From: Achromobacter animicus
GTDB taxonomy: Bacteria > Pseudomonadota > Gammaproteobacteria > Burkholderiales > Burkholderiaceae_B
Direction: 5' to 3'
DNA: 64,000 nt
NCBI RefSeq assembly: GCF_902859585.1
Contig: NZ_CADIJM010000004.1
Span: 248,001-312,000 of the forward strand
The position numbers were made by a program, and so were the translations under genes. The notes beneath the pieces are model-generated. The model had not been told where the DNA came from. It made no database searches and saw only the letters and a list, made by a program, of their open reading frames with translations. Position 1 is the stretch's first letter. Each line of letters begins with the position of its first letter. This document shows positions 54,202 to 62,969 of this stretch, one piece after another.

Positions 54202-55338
54202 TCATTGCGCAACGGCAATCGCGCCCGTACGCCGCTGACTCTGAAAGAACCGCCAGACCAGCGCGGAGGCATCGGGACCGCTGCGCGCGTGATACCGGAT
54301 GGCAGGATCCCCGCCACTCCAGGCATGTTCAAGCCGCGTGATCTCGCACAGCCGCAGCACCGTCTTGCGGCCGCGCAGCACATCCACCCGGCGGTACGCT
54401 TTTTCGGTGCCCAACCCCAGCACGCGCTCGATCGGCAACGCGTGCGGATCGGCGGCATTCAGGTTGCGGAACTGTTCGAACAACTGCCTGGCATTGCGCG
54501 GCGCCACGGCCGGATCAAGCTGGCCGTGCAGGATCAGTGCCGGCATGCCCAGGTCGAAAACGGCGGGGTCCGCCACGGCTTGCACCAGCGGCGCCAACGG
54601 CTTGATACTGCCGCGCCGCATCGTGCTCAGGCCATTGCCGGCGTTATGCGCGTCGCCCACGACCGGCCCCGAGTGCATGGCCACCGCAGCGATCAGGCTC
54701 GGATGGCGCAACGCGACCAGCGCCGCCATCCCCGCCCCTGCCGACAGGCCCGCCACGTAGACGCGTTCAGGGTCCAGACCGTGGCGCACGACTTCCGACC
54801 GGATCAGGGCCGCGATCAGATCAGCCTCGGCCCCGCCATGATCGTCATCCGGCTGAAACCAGCGCCAGCAGCGCTGCACCTGACGCGCCAGCGATTGCTG
54901 CGGATACAGCACCATGAAATCCCCGGCGTCCGCCCACTGGTTCATGCGCGATCCACGCGCGAAAGCCTCGGCTGTCTGCCGGCATCCGTGCAGCATCACG
55001 ACCAGCGGCATGCCGGCGGCTGTGGCAGTTGCGGAAGCGGGGGTGTAACGGGCAAAGGCCAGCCGGCGGCCGGTCTTGTCCGTGAACTGGCGGGAGGCCT
55101 CCCAGCGGCCGGCGCCAAGCGACGCCGCCTCGGGCGCCGCTGCCCTGCCCGCGCCCGTTGTCCCGGCGGGCCGCGCCGTCTTGACCGCACGCCCCGCCGC
55201 GGAGCTGGCGGTCGTCTTGCGCGCCGACGTGGCGCGCTTGCGGGCTGGTTTGGGGGCCGCCATGCGCATTGCCGTGCGCTGGAGGCGGGTGATCTTTTTT
55301 GCCGCTTTGAAAAACAGACTGCTGAAACTGCGCGCCAT
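54202..55338 (-). CDS. PHB depolymerase-like esterase with basic N-terminal extension
   Basis: The 378-residue protein contains an esterase/PHB-depolymerase-type alpha/beta hydrolase domain (about residues 90-370), with oxyanion motif LHGCRQTAEAFARGS, nucleophile Ser199 in GLSAGAGM and late EHAWSGGD carrying His. The first 60 residues are Lys/Arg/Ala-rich without a signal peptide. This suggests binding to nucleic acid or polyphosphate-like polymers, or a granule location, rather than export. It may depolymerise intracellular PHB oligomers. It lies alone. Confidence 0.85.
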   Translation of the reverse strand: MARSFSSLFFKAAKKITRLQRTAMRMAAPKPARKRATSARKTTASSAAGRAVKTARPAGTTGAGRAAAPEAASLGAGRWEASRQFTDKTGRRLAFARYTPASATATAAGMPLVVMLHGCRQTAEAFARGSRMNQWADAGDFMVLYPQQSLARQVQRCWRWFQPDDDHGGAEADLIAALIRSEVVRHGLDPERVYVAGLSAGAGMAALVALRHPSLIAAVAMHSGPVVGDAHNAGNGLSTMRRGSIKPLAPLVQAVADPAVFDLGMPALILHGQLDPAVAPRNARQLFEQFRNLNAADPHALPIERVLGLGTEKAYRRVDVLRGRKTVLRLCEITRLEHAWSGGDPAIRYHARSGPDASALVWRFFQSQRRTGAIAVAQ

Positions 55339-55736
55339 TGTTAGGGCCTGTTCGGAGGTTCCTGTTTGCCGCGCCGCCCGGGGTGCCGGGGTTGGCAGCG
55401 CCGGACGGCGGTCGCCGCGGCTACGCCGCTCCGCAAGGCGGATGCCTGTCGTCTGGTGCGCATGCGTGGATGGGCGGAGAGGTCGCCCCAACCGAAAGAC
55501 CTGGTGCCGGATTCATTGAGTGCTTCCCCTAAGAGTGTCAATCACGGCAGCGCCTGGCGCGGCCGACGTGCAAGCCCGGAGTGAAGAACATGCGACGCCT
55601 CTATTGGGCGGTTTGTTCGCGGGACGAATGTATCACAGCGTAACGACGTTGCGATCGGTCAAGCCTACCCGACGCGCGCCTTGAGCGCGCATGCCAAAAA
55701 GCCTAAGGTGGAAAACTTGTCATCAACAGGCTCCCC
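55339..55736. other. 398-nt gap, no gene seen
   Basis: I see no convincing coding frame or strong hairpin here. The gap separates the divergent esterase and hemolysin III genes and must carry both promoters; the A/T-richer stretch near 55610-55660 (GAATGTATCACAGC) is the likeliest promoter area. No named site is recognised. Confidence 0.5.
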
Positions 55737-56381
55737 ATGTTTCCCAACGACCGACCCCAGACCCTGGGCGAAGAAATCGCCAACAGCATCAGCCACGGCC
55801 TGGGCGCCGTGGGCGCGCTGGCCGGCACGCCGCTCCTGATTGCCGCCGCCGTGCGCCAGGGCGATGCCGCCTTCATCGCTGGCGCCGCCGTGTTTGCCGC
55901 GTCAATGTGCCTGCTGTACCTCGCGTCCGCCATCTATCACGCCCTGCCCCGCTGCCGCGCCAAGCAGATCTTCAATGTGCTGGACCACTCGGCCATCTAC
56001 CTGCTCATCGCGGGCACCTACACCCCGTTCGCGCTGGGCGCGCTGCGTGGCCCTTGGGGGTGGACCCTCTTCGGACTGGTGTGGGGCCTGGCGCTGCTGG
56101 GCGTGGGCCTGAAGGCCAGCAAGCGGCTCAACCGGCCCTCGCTATCCACCGGCCTGTATCTGGCGATGGGCTGGATCGTCGTTATCGCGGTCAAACCCTT
56201 GCTTGAACTGGTGCCGACCGGCGGCCTGTGGTGGCTGGTGGCTGGCGGCCTCGCCTACACCGGCGGTGTGGTCTTCTTTGTGTTCGACACCCGCTGGCGC
56301 TACAGCCATTTCATCTGGCATCTGTTCGTGTTGGCCGGCACCGTCTGCCATTTCTTCGCGGTGTTCTGGTACGCGGCGTAA
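55737..56381 (+). CDS. trhA: Hemolysin III family (TrhA/YqfA-like) membrane protein
   Basis: The 214-residue protein has seven predicted helices and the hemolysin III/PAQR pattern: EEIANSISHGLGAVGALAG, ASAIYHALP, FNVLDHSAIYLLIAGTYTPF and the C-terminal SHFIWHLFVLAGTVCHFFAV. The conserved His residues suit a zinc hydrolase-like centre. The cellular role is linked to membrane homeostasis; haemolysis itself is doubtful. It lies upstream of the DUF4168 gene. Confidence 0.94.
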   Translation: MFPNDRPQTLGEEIANSISHGLGAVGALAGTPLLIAAAVRQGDAAFIAGAAVFAASMCLLYLASAIYHALPRCRAKQIFNVLDHSAIYLLIAGTYTPFALGALRGPWGWTLFGLVWGLALLGVGLKASKRLNRPSLSTGLYLAMGWIVVIAVKPLLELVPTGGLWWLVAGGLAYTGGVVFFVFDTRWRYSHFIWHLFVLAGTVCHFFAVFWYAA

Positions 56382-56624
56382 GCCCGCAAAGGCGCCCGAT
56401 CCGCTTCCGAAGGACAAACCTAAGGACACATCGCGGCCAGCAGCGACTACGAAACCGCGCAAAACGTTTCGAGCGCACGGGGCCGGCGTCCCCCGGGGCT
56501 GCCCCCGCACCGCGCGTCGGGGATCTCGTGGTCTGCCGACACAGGAAAACACATCGCGAAACTTGTCCCACGGCGGTCCGGCTGGTCATCATGGTCGGAC
56601 TTTCAACCGGAACAAGGAGTTTTG

Positions 56625-57023
56625 ATGCAGCGTTCCAAATATGCATTCCTATCCGCCGCCATTCTGACGACGGCGCTGTCCGGTGCCCCTGCCCTGGCTC
56701 AACAGGCCGCCCAGGCTCCGGCGCAGACGCAAGCTCAGCCGGGCATGGCGCCCGCCGTGCAGAAGCCGACGGATCAGCAATTGCAGAAGTTCGCTTCGGC
56801 GTCGCAGAAGATCTCTGGCGTCGTTGACGAATACCGTCCGAAGGTCGAAGCCGCCAAGACCGACGACGCCAAGCAGAAGGTCGTCAAGGAAGCGGACGAA
56901 AAAATGGTCAAGCTGGTCCGCGCGGACGGGCTGTCGGTCGAGGAATTCAACGGCATCGGCCAGGCCGTGCAGCAGGATCCCCAGCTTCGTGATCGCCTGA
57001 TGAAGATGCAGCCGGCGCGGTAA
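56625..57023 (+). CDS. DUF4168-like exported protein
   Basis: The 132-residue protein has a signal peptide (about residues 1-25, ending ALAQQ), a Gln/Ala/Pro linker and a helical domain with FASASQKISGVVDEYRPKVEAAKTDD and GLSVEEFNGIGQAVQQDPQLRDRL, as in DUF4168. It is periplasmic, of unknown function. ATG 56625 has AAGGAG 5 nt upstream. A bidirectional hairpin terminates it. Confidence 0.88.
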   Translation: MQRSKYAFLSAAILTTALSGAPALAQQAAQAPAQTQAQPGMAPAVQKPTDQQLQKFASASQKISGVVDEYRPKVEAAKTDDAKQKVVKEADEKMVKLVRADGLSVEEFNGIGQAVQQDPQLRDRLMKMQPAR

Positions 57024-57080
57024 GCCCGGGCGTTGACGGGCACGCAATCACGCCGCCCACGACGGCCGCCTCGGAAAAAC

Positions 57081-57118
57081 AAGGCGCCGCATGCCCTGAA
57101 CGGGACATGCGGCGCCTT
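57081..57118. terminator. Bidirectional terminator between DUF4168 and ABC permease genes
   Basis: AAGGCGCCGCATG pairs perfectly over 13 bp with CATGCGGCGCCTT, with a short CCC/GGGA extension near the loop. An A-tract lies on one side and TTT on the other. The flanking genes converge here. Confidence 0.8.
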
Positions 57119-57151
57119 TCGCATTGTGCGAGGCCTGACGCTGCTCTTGTG

Positions 57152-57913
57152 TCAGGTCTTCAGGCGGTAGCCCGTCTTGAAAATCCACCGCACGCCGATC
57201 AGGCATGCAACCAGGAAGGCCATCGTCATGCCCACGCTGACGCCGATGCTGACGTCCGCCACACCAAAGAACGCCCAGCGGAAACCGCTGACCAGGTAGA
57301 CCACCGGATTGAACAGCGTGACGGTCTGCCAGAACGGCGGCAGCATGTTGATCGAATAGAACGTGCCGCCCAGAAAGGTCAGCGGCGTGATGATCATCAA
57401 CGGAATGATCTGCAGCTTTTCAAACCCGTCGGCCCAGATCCCGATGATGAAACCGAACAGGCTGAACGTGACGGCGGTCAGCACCAGGAACGAGAGCATC
57501 CAGAACGGATGCGCCACGTCGAACGTCACGAACAGGCGCGCGGTGGCCAGCATGATGAGACCCAGGATGATGGACTTGCTGGCGGCCGCGCCGACGTAGC
57601 CCATCAGGATTTCCACATACGAAATGGGCGCCGAATGGATTTCGTAGATCGTGCCTGAAAAGCGCGGCATGTAGATGCCGAACGAGGCGTTGGCCACGCT
57701 CTGCGTCAGCAGCGACAGCATGATCATGCCGGGCACGATGAACGCGCCGTAGCTCACGCCGTCAATCTCGACCATGTGCGAACCGATGGCGGAGCCGAAC
57801 ACGACGAAGTAAAGAGACGTTGAAATCACCGGCGACAGCACGCTTTGCATCAGCGTGCGCCAGGCGCGGGCCATTTCGAAAAGGTAGATGGCGCGGATGG
57901 CGTAGAAGTTCAT
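57152..57913 (-). CDS. yadH: ABC-2 exporter permease (YadH-like)
   Basis: The 253-residue inner-membrane protein has six predicted helices of the ABC-2 type and the loop [15 protein letters not shown] near residue 215. The pattern [26 protein letters not shown] and [14 protein letters not shown] matches E. coli YadH. It is coupled to the ATPase gene by a 4-nt overlap. Exported substrate unknown. Confidence 0.92.
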   Translation of the reverse strand: MNFYAIRAIYLFEMARAWRTLMQSVLSPVISTSLYFVVFGSAIGSHMVEIDGVSYGAFIVPGMIMLSLLTQSVANASFGIYMPRFSGTIYEIHSAPISYVEILMGYVGAAASKSIILGLIMLATARLFVTFDVAHPFWMLSFLVLTAVTFSLFGFIIGIWADGFEKLQIIPLMIITPLTFLGGTFYSINMLPPFWQTVTLFNPVVYLVSGFRWAFFGVADVSIGVSVGMTMAFLVACLIGVRWIFKTGYRLKT

Positions 57914-58854
57914 GATTGACCGTGCACCAGGCTGACAAAGATGTCCTCGAGCGAGCTTTCCGAGGTGTTCAGGTCTGCAAATTCGATCTGCAGGCGGCTC
58001 AGGTCCTGCAGCAGACGCGAAATATCGCCGCCGCGCTCGTTGTCGTAGGTATAGACGAGCTTGTAGCCGTCGGGCGAAAGCTCAAGCTGGTAGGCGTCCA
58101 GCGCTGTCGGAATGCCCGGCAGCGGCGCCTTCAGTGTCAGCGCAAGCTGGCGTTTGCCCAGCTTGGCCATCAGCGCATTCTTTTCCTCGACCAGGATGAT
58201 CTCGCCCTTGCGGATCACGCCGATGCGGTCCGCCATTTCCTGGGCTTCTTCGATGTAGTGCGTGGTGAGGATGATGGTGACGCCGCTTTCGCGCAGCCGT
58301 CGCACCATTTCCCACATGCCGCGCCGCAATTCGACGTCGACACCCGCGGTGGGTTCGTCCAGGAACAGGATGGCCGGTTCGTGCGACAGCGCCTTGGCGA
58401 TCATGACGCGTCGCTTCATGCCGCCGGACAGCGCCATGATGCGGCTGTCCTTCTTGTCCCACAGCGACAATTCGCGCAAGACCTTTTCGATGTAGGCGGG
58501 GTCCGCCGGCTTGCCGAACAGGCCGCGGCTGAAGGTGACCGTGTTCCAGACGCTTTCGAAGGCGTCCGTGGAAATTTCCTGCGGCACCAAACCGATCTTG
58601 GACCGGGCGGCGCGGAAATCGGACACGATGTCGTGGCCGTCAGCCAGCACCGTGCCGTGGGTGGGATTGACGATGCCGCAGATGATGCTGATCAGCGTCG
58701 TCTTGCCCGCGCCGTTCGGCCCGAGCAACGCGAAGATTTCGCCGCGCTGGATGTCCAGGCTGACATTCTTGAGCGCCTGGAATCCCGACGCATATTGCTT
58801 GGATAAGCCTTGTACTGAAATGACTGGCTGCACGCGAGCCCCCAACTTGACCAT
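57910..58854 (-). CDS. yadG: ABC exporter ATPase (YadG-like)
   Basis: The 314-residue ATPase has Walker [12 protein letters not shown], signature [19 protein letters not shown] and Walker [17 protein letters not shown], closely matching YadG. ATG 58854 is used here, but its upstream sequence is anti-Shine-Dalgarno-like. GTG 58833, with GGGGG before it, gives 307 residues, nearer the YadG length. It forms one transport unit with the permease and follows a repeat-bearing gap after the small membrane protein gene. Confidence 0.92.
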   Translation of the reverse strand: MVKLGARVQPVISVQGLSKQYASGFQALKNVSLDIQRGEIFALLGPNGAGKTTLISIICGIVNPTHGTVLADGHDIVSDFRAARSKIGLVPQEISTDAFESVWNTVTFSRGLFGKPADPAYIEKVLRELSLWDKKDSRIMALSGGMKRRVMIAKALSHEPAILFLDEPTAGVDVELRRGMWEMVRRLRESGVTIILTTHYIEEAQEMADRIGVIRKGEIILVEEKNALMAKLGKRQLALTLKAPLPGIPTALDAYQLELSPDGYKLVYTYDNERGGDISRLLQDLSRLQIEFADLNTSESSLEDIFVSLVHGQS

Positions 58855-58924
58855 AGCCGGAGGATTTTACCCGTCGCGCGGCCCGCGCTTGTTCAACCTG
58901 GCGGAACGGTGTGTTTTCTTTTTG

Positions 58925-58961
58925 GGAACACTGGAACTAGTTTTTGGAACACTGGAACTAG
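58925..58961. repeat. 16-bp perfect direct repeat around the stop codon of the small membrane protein gene
   Basis: GGAACACTGGAACTAG occurs at 58925-58940 and again at 58946-58961, separated by TTTTT. The second copy contains the TAG stop (minus strand) of the 78-residue gene. The gap of 103 nt to yadG thus carries a copied gene end. Confidence 0.75.
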
Positions 58962-59194
58962 AAGTCGTCGTCCTCTTCAACCTTGGGCATCAGGTATGCC
59001 GTCAGCGTGCTGGACAGGCCGGCCATCACCCACAAGACAAAGAACGACACCGTGTAGAAGCCCATTCTGCCGGTTGGGACGTAGCCGAAAATGGCCACGT
59101 CCAGCGGGTCGATCAGGGCGAAGATCAGTGCGCTACCCGCAGCCGCCGCCATGAACGACGGCCACAGGATCCACATCAAAGATCGCAATCCCAT
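58958..59194 (-). CDS. Small membrane protein beside the oxidase assembly genes
   Basis: The 78-residue protein has two predicted membrane helices (about residues 5-27 and 40-66) and an acidic tail (PKVEEDDDF). GGGGGAG lies 7 nt before ATG 59194. I do not recognise a family. It follows the FixH-like gene by 16 nt in the minus-strand oxidase operon, so a role in oxidase assembly or membrane placement is a reasonable guess. Confidence 0.7.
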   Translation of the reverse strand: MGLRSLMWILWPSFMAAAAGSALIFALIDPLDVAIFGYVPTGRMGFYTVSFFVLWVMAGLSSTLTAYLMPKVEEDDDF

Positions 59195-59210
59195 GCGTGA
59201 ACTCCCCCGA

Positions 59211-59483
59211 TCAAGGTTTGGCGGCTGCAGAGCCGGCGGGCGTCGATGCCGGGCTCGCGGTCGCGCCGGTCGCGGTCTGTTCGATGACCAGACCGCGTTT
59301 GACCACACCCTCCTGGATGGGCTGGCTGGCGAATTGGGTCATCGCGAAGTAGATCGTGATGAAGCAGCCGACCATGGCGGCGAACGGACCCGCCATCAGG
59401 ATCCACGGCCAGGGCTCGCGGTACCAGGGCTTGGCGGGATGCGCCGCGTCGGCGGCGTCAACGGTGATTTGTGCAGCGTTCAT
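59211..59483 (-). CDS. fixH: Short FixH-like protein
   Basis: The 90-residue protein has WYREPWPWILMAGPFAAMVGCFITIYFAM and VVKRGLVIEQ, matching the N-terminal part of FixH (CcoH), which helps assemble cbb3 oxidase. FixH is normally about 150-170 residues and ends in a periplasmic beta domain. This one stops after a 20-residue Ala/Thr/Ser tail, so the beta domain is missing or very diverged. It lies 35 nt after ccoG. Confidence 0.8.
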   Translation of the reverse strand: MNAAQITVDAADAAHPAKPWYREPWPWILMAGPFAAMVGCFITIYFAMTQFASQPIQEGVVKRGLVIEQTATGATASPASTPAGSAAAKP

Positions 59484-59518
59484 GAAGATTCCTTTTGGTG
59501 ACCAGGGCGGTGTCTGCC

Positions 59519-61009
59519 CTACTCGGGCACGTAGAAACTGGCAGCCTCGTCGGTTTCAACCTGCCGGTTCTCGCCATCCTGCCCCTTGGCGCGCAGCGTG
59601 ATGGGATGGGCGCCGGGCGCTGCGCCCGCCGGGGCGCGAATGACCATCGGCACCAGTTTGTTGGCGGCGGGTTCGACCTCGACCACGTCCGATCCCTGTT
59701 GGCCCGCCAGCACCGCCAGGTCGGGCATGCCTTCGGCCGTCAGGCGCAGCCGCATGGGCGCGTCCGACGTGTTGATGATCTGCAGGCGATACACGTTTTC
59801 GATCATGCCCCCTGCCACCTCGCGGCCCAGCACGCCGCGGTCGCGGATCACATCGACGCGCAGCGGATTTCGGACCACCAGCGAGACGACGAAGGCGATC
59901 GCCAGCAACAGGATCAACGTGCCGTAGATCAGAACGCGGGGCCGCAGCAGATGCGACCGCGCGCTCTTCGTGGACAGGCCATCCAGCATGGCGCGCTCGG
60001 ACGTGTAGCGGATAAGGCCCGGCTCGTACTGCATCTTGTCCATCACCTGGTCACAGGCGTCGATGCAGGCGCCGCACCCGATGCACATGTACTGCAGGCC
60101 GTCACGGATGTCGATGCCGGTCGGGCAGACCTGCACGCAAAGGCTGCAGTCGACGCAGTCGCCCAGCCCCTTCGCCTTGTGGTCCACCTTGCGCGAGCGG
60201 CCGCCACGCGGATCGCCGCGGCGCTTGTCGTAGGTGACGACGAAGGTGTCCGGGTCGACCATCACGCTCTGGAAGCGGGCGTACGGGCACATGTACTTGC
60301 ACACCGATTCGCGCATGAAGCCGGCGTTGCCCCAGGTGGCGAAACCGTAGAACAGCATCCAGAACCACTGCCAGGGTCCGAGCTGCAGCGCGAAGAGTTC
60401 GTGGCCGAGTTCGCGGATGGGCGCGAAGTAGCCGATGAACGTAGAGCCGGTCCACCAGGCCAAGGCGATCCACAGGAAGTGCTTGGTGAACTTCAGGCGG
60501 AACTTGCGCCAGCTCCAGGGAGACTCGTCCAGCCGGATGCGCGCGATGCGGTCGCCTTCGACCTTGCGCTCGATCCACATGAAGATTTCGGTGTAGACGG
60601 TCTGGGGACAGGCGTAGCCGCAGAACAGGCGCCCGGCCACCGCGGTGAAGAGAAACAGCGCCAATGCCGAAATGACCAGCAGCACGGCAAGGTACACGAC
60701 GTCCTGCGGCCACAGCACCAGGCCGAAGATGTAGAACTTGCGCGCGCCCAGGTCGAACAGCACCGCCTGGCGGCCGTTCCATTCGAGCCAGGGCAAGCCA
60801 TAGAAGATGATCTGCGTGATAAAGACGAACGCGATACGCCAGCGGGCAAAGATGCCACTGACGGATCGCGGATAGATCTTGCTGCGCACCCCCGCCAACG
60901 TCTGCTCCAGGGTCTCCTGGCCAGGACGCGGCGGCCGCGTATGCGGCCGCCAGGGCGGCGGGTCACCGCCAGGCGAACTGCTGACGCTTGCGGTTGACCC
61001 ATCTTCCAT
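59519..61009 (-). CDS. ccoG: Cytochrome oxidase accessory protein CcoG (RdxA/FixG)
   Basis: The 496-residue membrane protein has several helices and two ferredoxin-like 4Fe-4S cluster motifs (Cys285, 288, 291, 295 and Cys309, 312, 315, 319). CGYACPQTVYTEIFMW near residue 130 and a C-terminal immunoglobulin-like domain (about 390-495) are also characteristic. CcoG reduces Cu(II) for the CuB site during cbb3 assembly. It follows ccoP across a palindromic gap and precedes the FixH-like gene. Confidence 0.96.
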   Translation of the reverse strand: MEDGSTASVSSSPGGDPPPWRPHTRPPRPGQETLEQTLAGVRSKIYPRSVSGIFARWRIAFVFITQIIFYGLPWLEWNGRQAVLFDLGARKFYIFGLVLWPQDVVYLAVLLVISALALFLFTAVAGRLFCGYACPQTVYTEIFMWIERKVEGDRIARIRLDESPWSWRKFRLKFTKHFLWIALAWWTGSTFIGYFAPIRELGHELFALQLGPWQWFWMLFYGFATWGNAGFMRESVCKYMCPYARFQSVMVDPDTFVVTYDKRRGDPRGGRSRKVDHKAKGLGDCVDCSLCVQVCPTGIDIRDGLQYMCIGCGACIDACDQVMDKMQYEPGLIRYTSERAMLDGLSTKSARSHLLRPRVLIYGTLILLLAIAFVVSLVVRNPLRVDVIRDRGVLGREVAGGMIENVYRLQIINTSDAPMRLRLTAEGMPDLAVLAGQQGSDVVEVEPAANKLVPMVIRAPAGAAPGAHPITLRAKGQDGENRQVETDEAASFYVPE

Positions 61010-61041
61010 TTGCTGCTCCGTGCTTGTAAGTGCTTAGTGAT

Positions 61042-61065
61042 ATGGGAGGCCGCGCGGCCTCCCAT
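61042..61065. terminator. Perfect 24-bp palindrome between ccoP and ccoG
   Basis: ATGGGAGGCCGC and its exact complement GCGGCCTCCCAT lie back to back, so the transcript folds into a 10-bp stem with a GCGC loop. It sits 15 nt after the ccoP stop and 32 nt before the ccoG start on the minus strand. It probably attenuates or processes the oxidase message. Confidence 0.7.
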
Positions 61066-61080
61066 TTACGTGCTGCCGGT

Positions 61081-62046
61081 TCACTGCTTGGCAGTGCTGG
61101 CCTCGGCCGGCGCGGCAGCGGTCTGCGTAGACGCGTCGGGCTTGTTGGACAGTCCCCAGACCCACGCAGTCAGGATCTTGATCTGCTCGGGACTCAGGAT
61201 GTGTTCGTGCGCCGGCATGCGGTTGTCGCGGCCATCAAGAATGGTCTTGACGATGCTGGCTTCCGAACTGCCGTAGAGCCACACGTCGTCCGTCAGGTTC
61301 GGCGCACCGACAAGCTGGTTGCCCTTGCCATCGACACCGTGACAGGCGACGCAGAAGTTGGCGAACTCGCGCTTGCCGCGGAACACGCGGACCGGATCGG
61401 CGGTCAGGCCCGACAGCGAACGCACGTACTGCGCGATGTCGCCGGCCATCTTGGGATCGATCGAAGCCTTCCAGGGCGGCATGATGCCGTGGCGGCCTTC
61501 TTTGATGGTCTGCATGATGGCTTCGGGCGAACCGCCGTGCAGCCAGTCGCCGTCCGTCAGGTTGGGAAAGCTGGGCGCACCCTTGGCGTCGGAGCCGTGG
61601 CACTGCGCGCAGGTGTTCAGGAAGAGACGCTGGCCGATTTCACGGGCGCCCGGATCCTGCGCAATCTGCGGCACCGTCATGGTCTCGAAGCGCGCATAGA
61701 TGGGACGCACGGCTTCAGCCATCTTGGCCTGCTGCTGCGCCACTTCGTCTGCGCTGCTGTAGCCCAGCTTGCCCTTGTATTCGCCCAGGCCCGGCATCAG
61801 GAAGAGGTATCCCAGTGCAAAGGCGCAGGCCAGCAGGTACATCCACGTCCACCAGGTGGGGACCGGGTTGTTGAGTTCGGTCAGGTCGCCGTCCCAGACG
61901 TGCCCGGTGTCCTCGACCTGGCCGCTGGCCGGCTTGGCGGTGAGCCAGCGGCGTTGCGTGTACAGCAGCCACACGCACCACACCACCCCGCCCACGGCGA
62001 CGATCGAGATGAAATACCCCCAGAAGCCATTGACGAAATCGCTCAT
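61081..62046 (-). CDS. ccoP: cbb3 cytochrome oxidase subunit III, dihaem CcoP
   Basis: The 321-residue protein has an N-terminal membrane helix (about residues 6-30), a second helix (about 66-86) and two c-type haem sites (CAQCH at 146-150 and CVACH at 232-236). The distal Met ligands are in MPPWK and RMPAHEH. It passes electrons from the cytochrome c pool to CcoO/CcoN. Its start overlaps the stop of ccoQ by 4 nt. Confidence 0.96.
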   Translation of the reverse strand: MSDFVNGFWGYFISIVAVGGVVWCVWLLYTQRRWLTAKPASGQVEDTGHVWDGDLTELNNPVPTWWTWMYLLACAFALGYLFLMPGLGEYKGKLGYSSADEVAQQQAKMAEAVRPIYARFETMTVPQIAQDPGAREIGQRLFLNTCAQCHGSDAKGAPSFPNLTDGDWLHGGSPEAIMQTIKEGRHGIMPPWKASIDPKMAGDIAQYVRSLSGLTADPVRVFRGKREFANFCVACHGVDGKGNQLVGAPNLTDDVWLYGSSEASIVKTILDGRDNRMPAHEHILSPEQIKILTAWVWGLSNKPDASTQTAAAPAEASTAKQ

Positions 62047-62219
62047 GACCGATTCGCTCCATCTTGTTGTGCCTGCCCGAATTCATCGGGCAGTGCGAAC
62101 GGCAGCATGGCCGATTCGCGGTTGGCGCCCTGGCGGCCGCGCGAGCAGGCCCACCAGACGATGCCGAAAAAGGTTGCCATCGAGATGGCGGTGACGATTG
62201 CGCTCAGGTAGCCGACCAT
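62043..62219 (-). CDS. ccoQ: cbb3 oxidase small subunit CcoQ
   Basis: The 58-residue protein has a single membrane helix (about residues 5-25, SAIVTAISMATFFGIVWWAC) and a polar C-terminal tail, as for CcoQ/FixQ. It stabilises the oxidase. It lies 2 nt after ccoO and overlaps ccoP (ATGA). Confidence 0.93.
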   Translation of the reverse strand: MVGYLSAIVTAISMATFFGIVWWACSRGRQGANRESAMLPFALPDEFGQAQQDGANRS

Positions 62220-62221
62220 GA

Positions 62222-62959
62222 TCAGCCTCCTGTGGCCGCTTGCGCGGCGGGTTGCACGGCCGATTGGGCGGCAGGTTGCTGAGCCTTCTTGGCCGCTTCC
62301 GCCTTGGCCTCTTCGGCCTGCTTGGCAAGCTGCGCCTTGCGCACGCCGACACCCAGGCCTTGCAGATAGGCCACCAGCGCGTCTTCTTCCGTCTTGCCTT
62401 CGATTGCCTTGGGCGCGGCGGCGATTTCCTCGTCGGTGTAAGGCACGCCCAGGGCACGCAGGGCACGCATGCGCTGGTCGACGTTCTGGCCGGTGATGAC
62501 CGTCTTTTCCAGCCACGGATACGCCGGCATGTTGGATTCCGGCACGACCTTGCGCGGATCACGCAAGTGGATGCGGTGCCAGTCGTCGGAGTAGCGCTCG
62601 CCGACGCGCGCCAGGTCCGGACCCGTGCGCTTGGAGCCCCACAGGAACGGGTGATCGAACACCGATTCGGACGCCAGCGAGTACGACCCGTAGCGCTGGA
62701 CTTCAGCGGCGAGCACGCGCACCTGCTGCGAGTGGCAGCCCACGCAGCCTTCGCGGATGTAGACGTCGCGGCCCATCAGCCGCAGCGGGCTGTAGGGCTC
62801 GACGCCCGCCACGGGCTGGGTGGTGCTGTGCTGGAAGAACAGCGGGATGATTTGCACCAGGCCTGCGAAGGAGACCACCAGGATGCTGGCGATGATCATC
62901 CAGCCGATGTTCTTCTCGAGGGTCTGATGAGAAAAGAAGCCGTGATTCTTGTTGGCCAT
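62222..62959 (-). CDS. ccoO: cbb3 cytochrome oxidase subunit II, monohaem CcoO
   Basis: The 245-residue protein has an N-terminal membrane anchor (about residues 18-41), a haem c site GCVGCH (Cys72, Cys75, His76), the [10 protein letters not shown] segment and the distal Met in [12 protein letters not shown]. The last 40 residues are an Ala/Lys/Gln-rich tail not usual in CcoO. It lies 10 nt downstream of ccoN. Confidence 0.96.
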   Translation of the reverse strand: MANKNHGFFSHQTLEKNIGWMIIASILVVSFAGLVQIIPLFFQHSTTQPVAGVEPYSPLRLMGRDVYIREGCVGCHSQQVRVLAAEVQRYGSYSLASESVFDHPFLWGSKRTGPDLARVGERYSDDWHRIHLRDPRKVVPESNMPAYPWLEKTVITGQNVDQRMRALRALGVPYTDEEIAAAPKAIEGKTEEDALVAYLQGLGVGVRKAQLAKQAEEAKAEAAKKAQQPAAQSAVQPAAQAATGG

Positions 62960-62969
62960 GATGTCCTCG

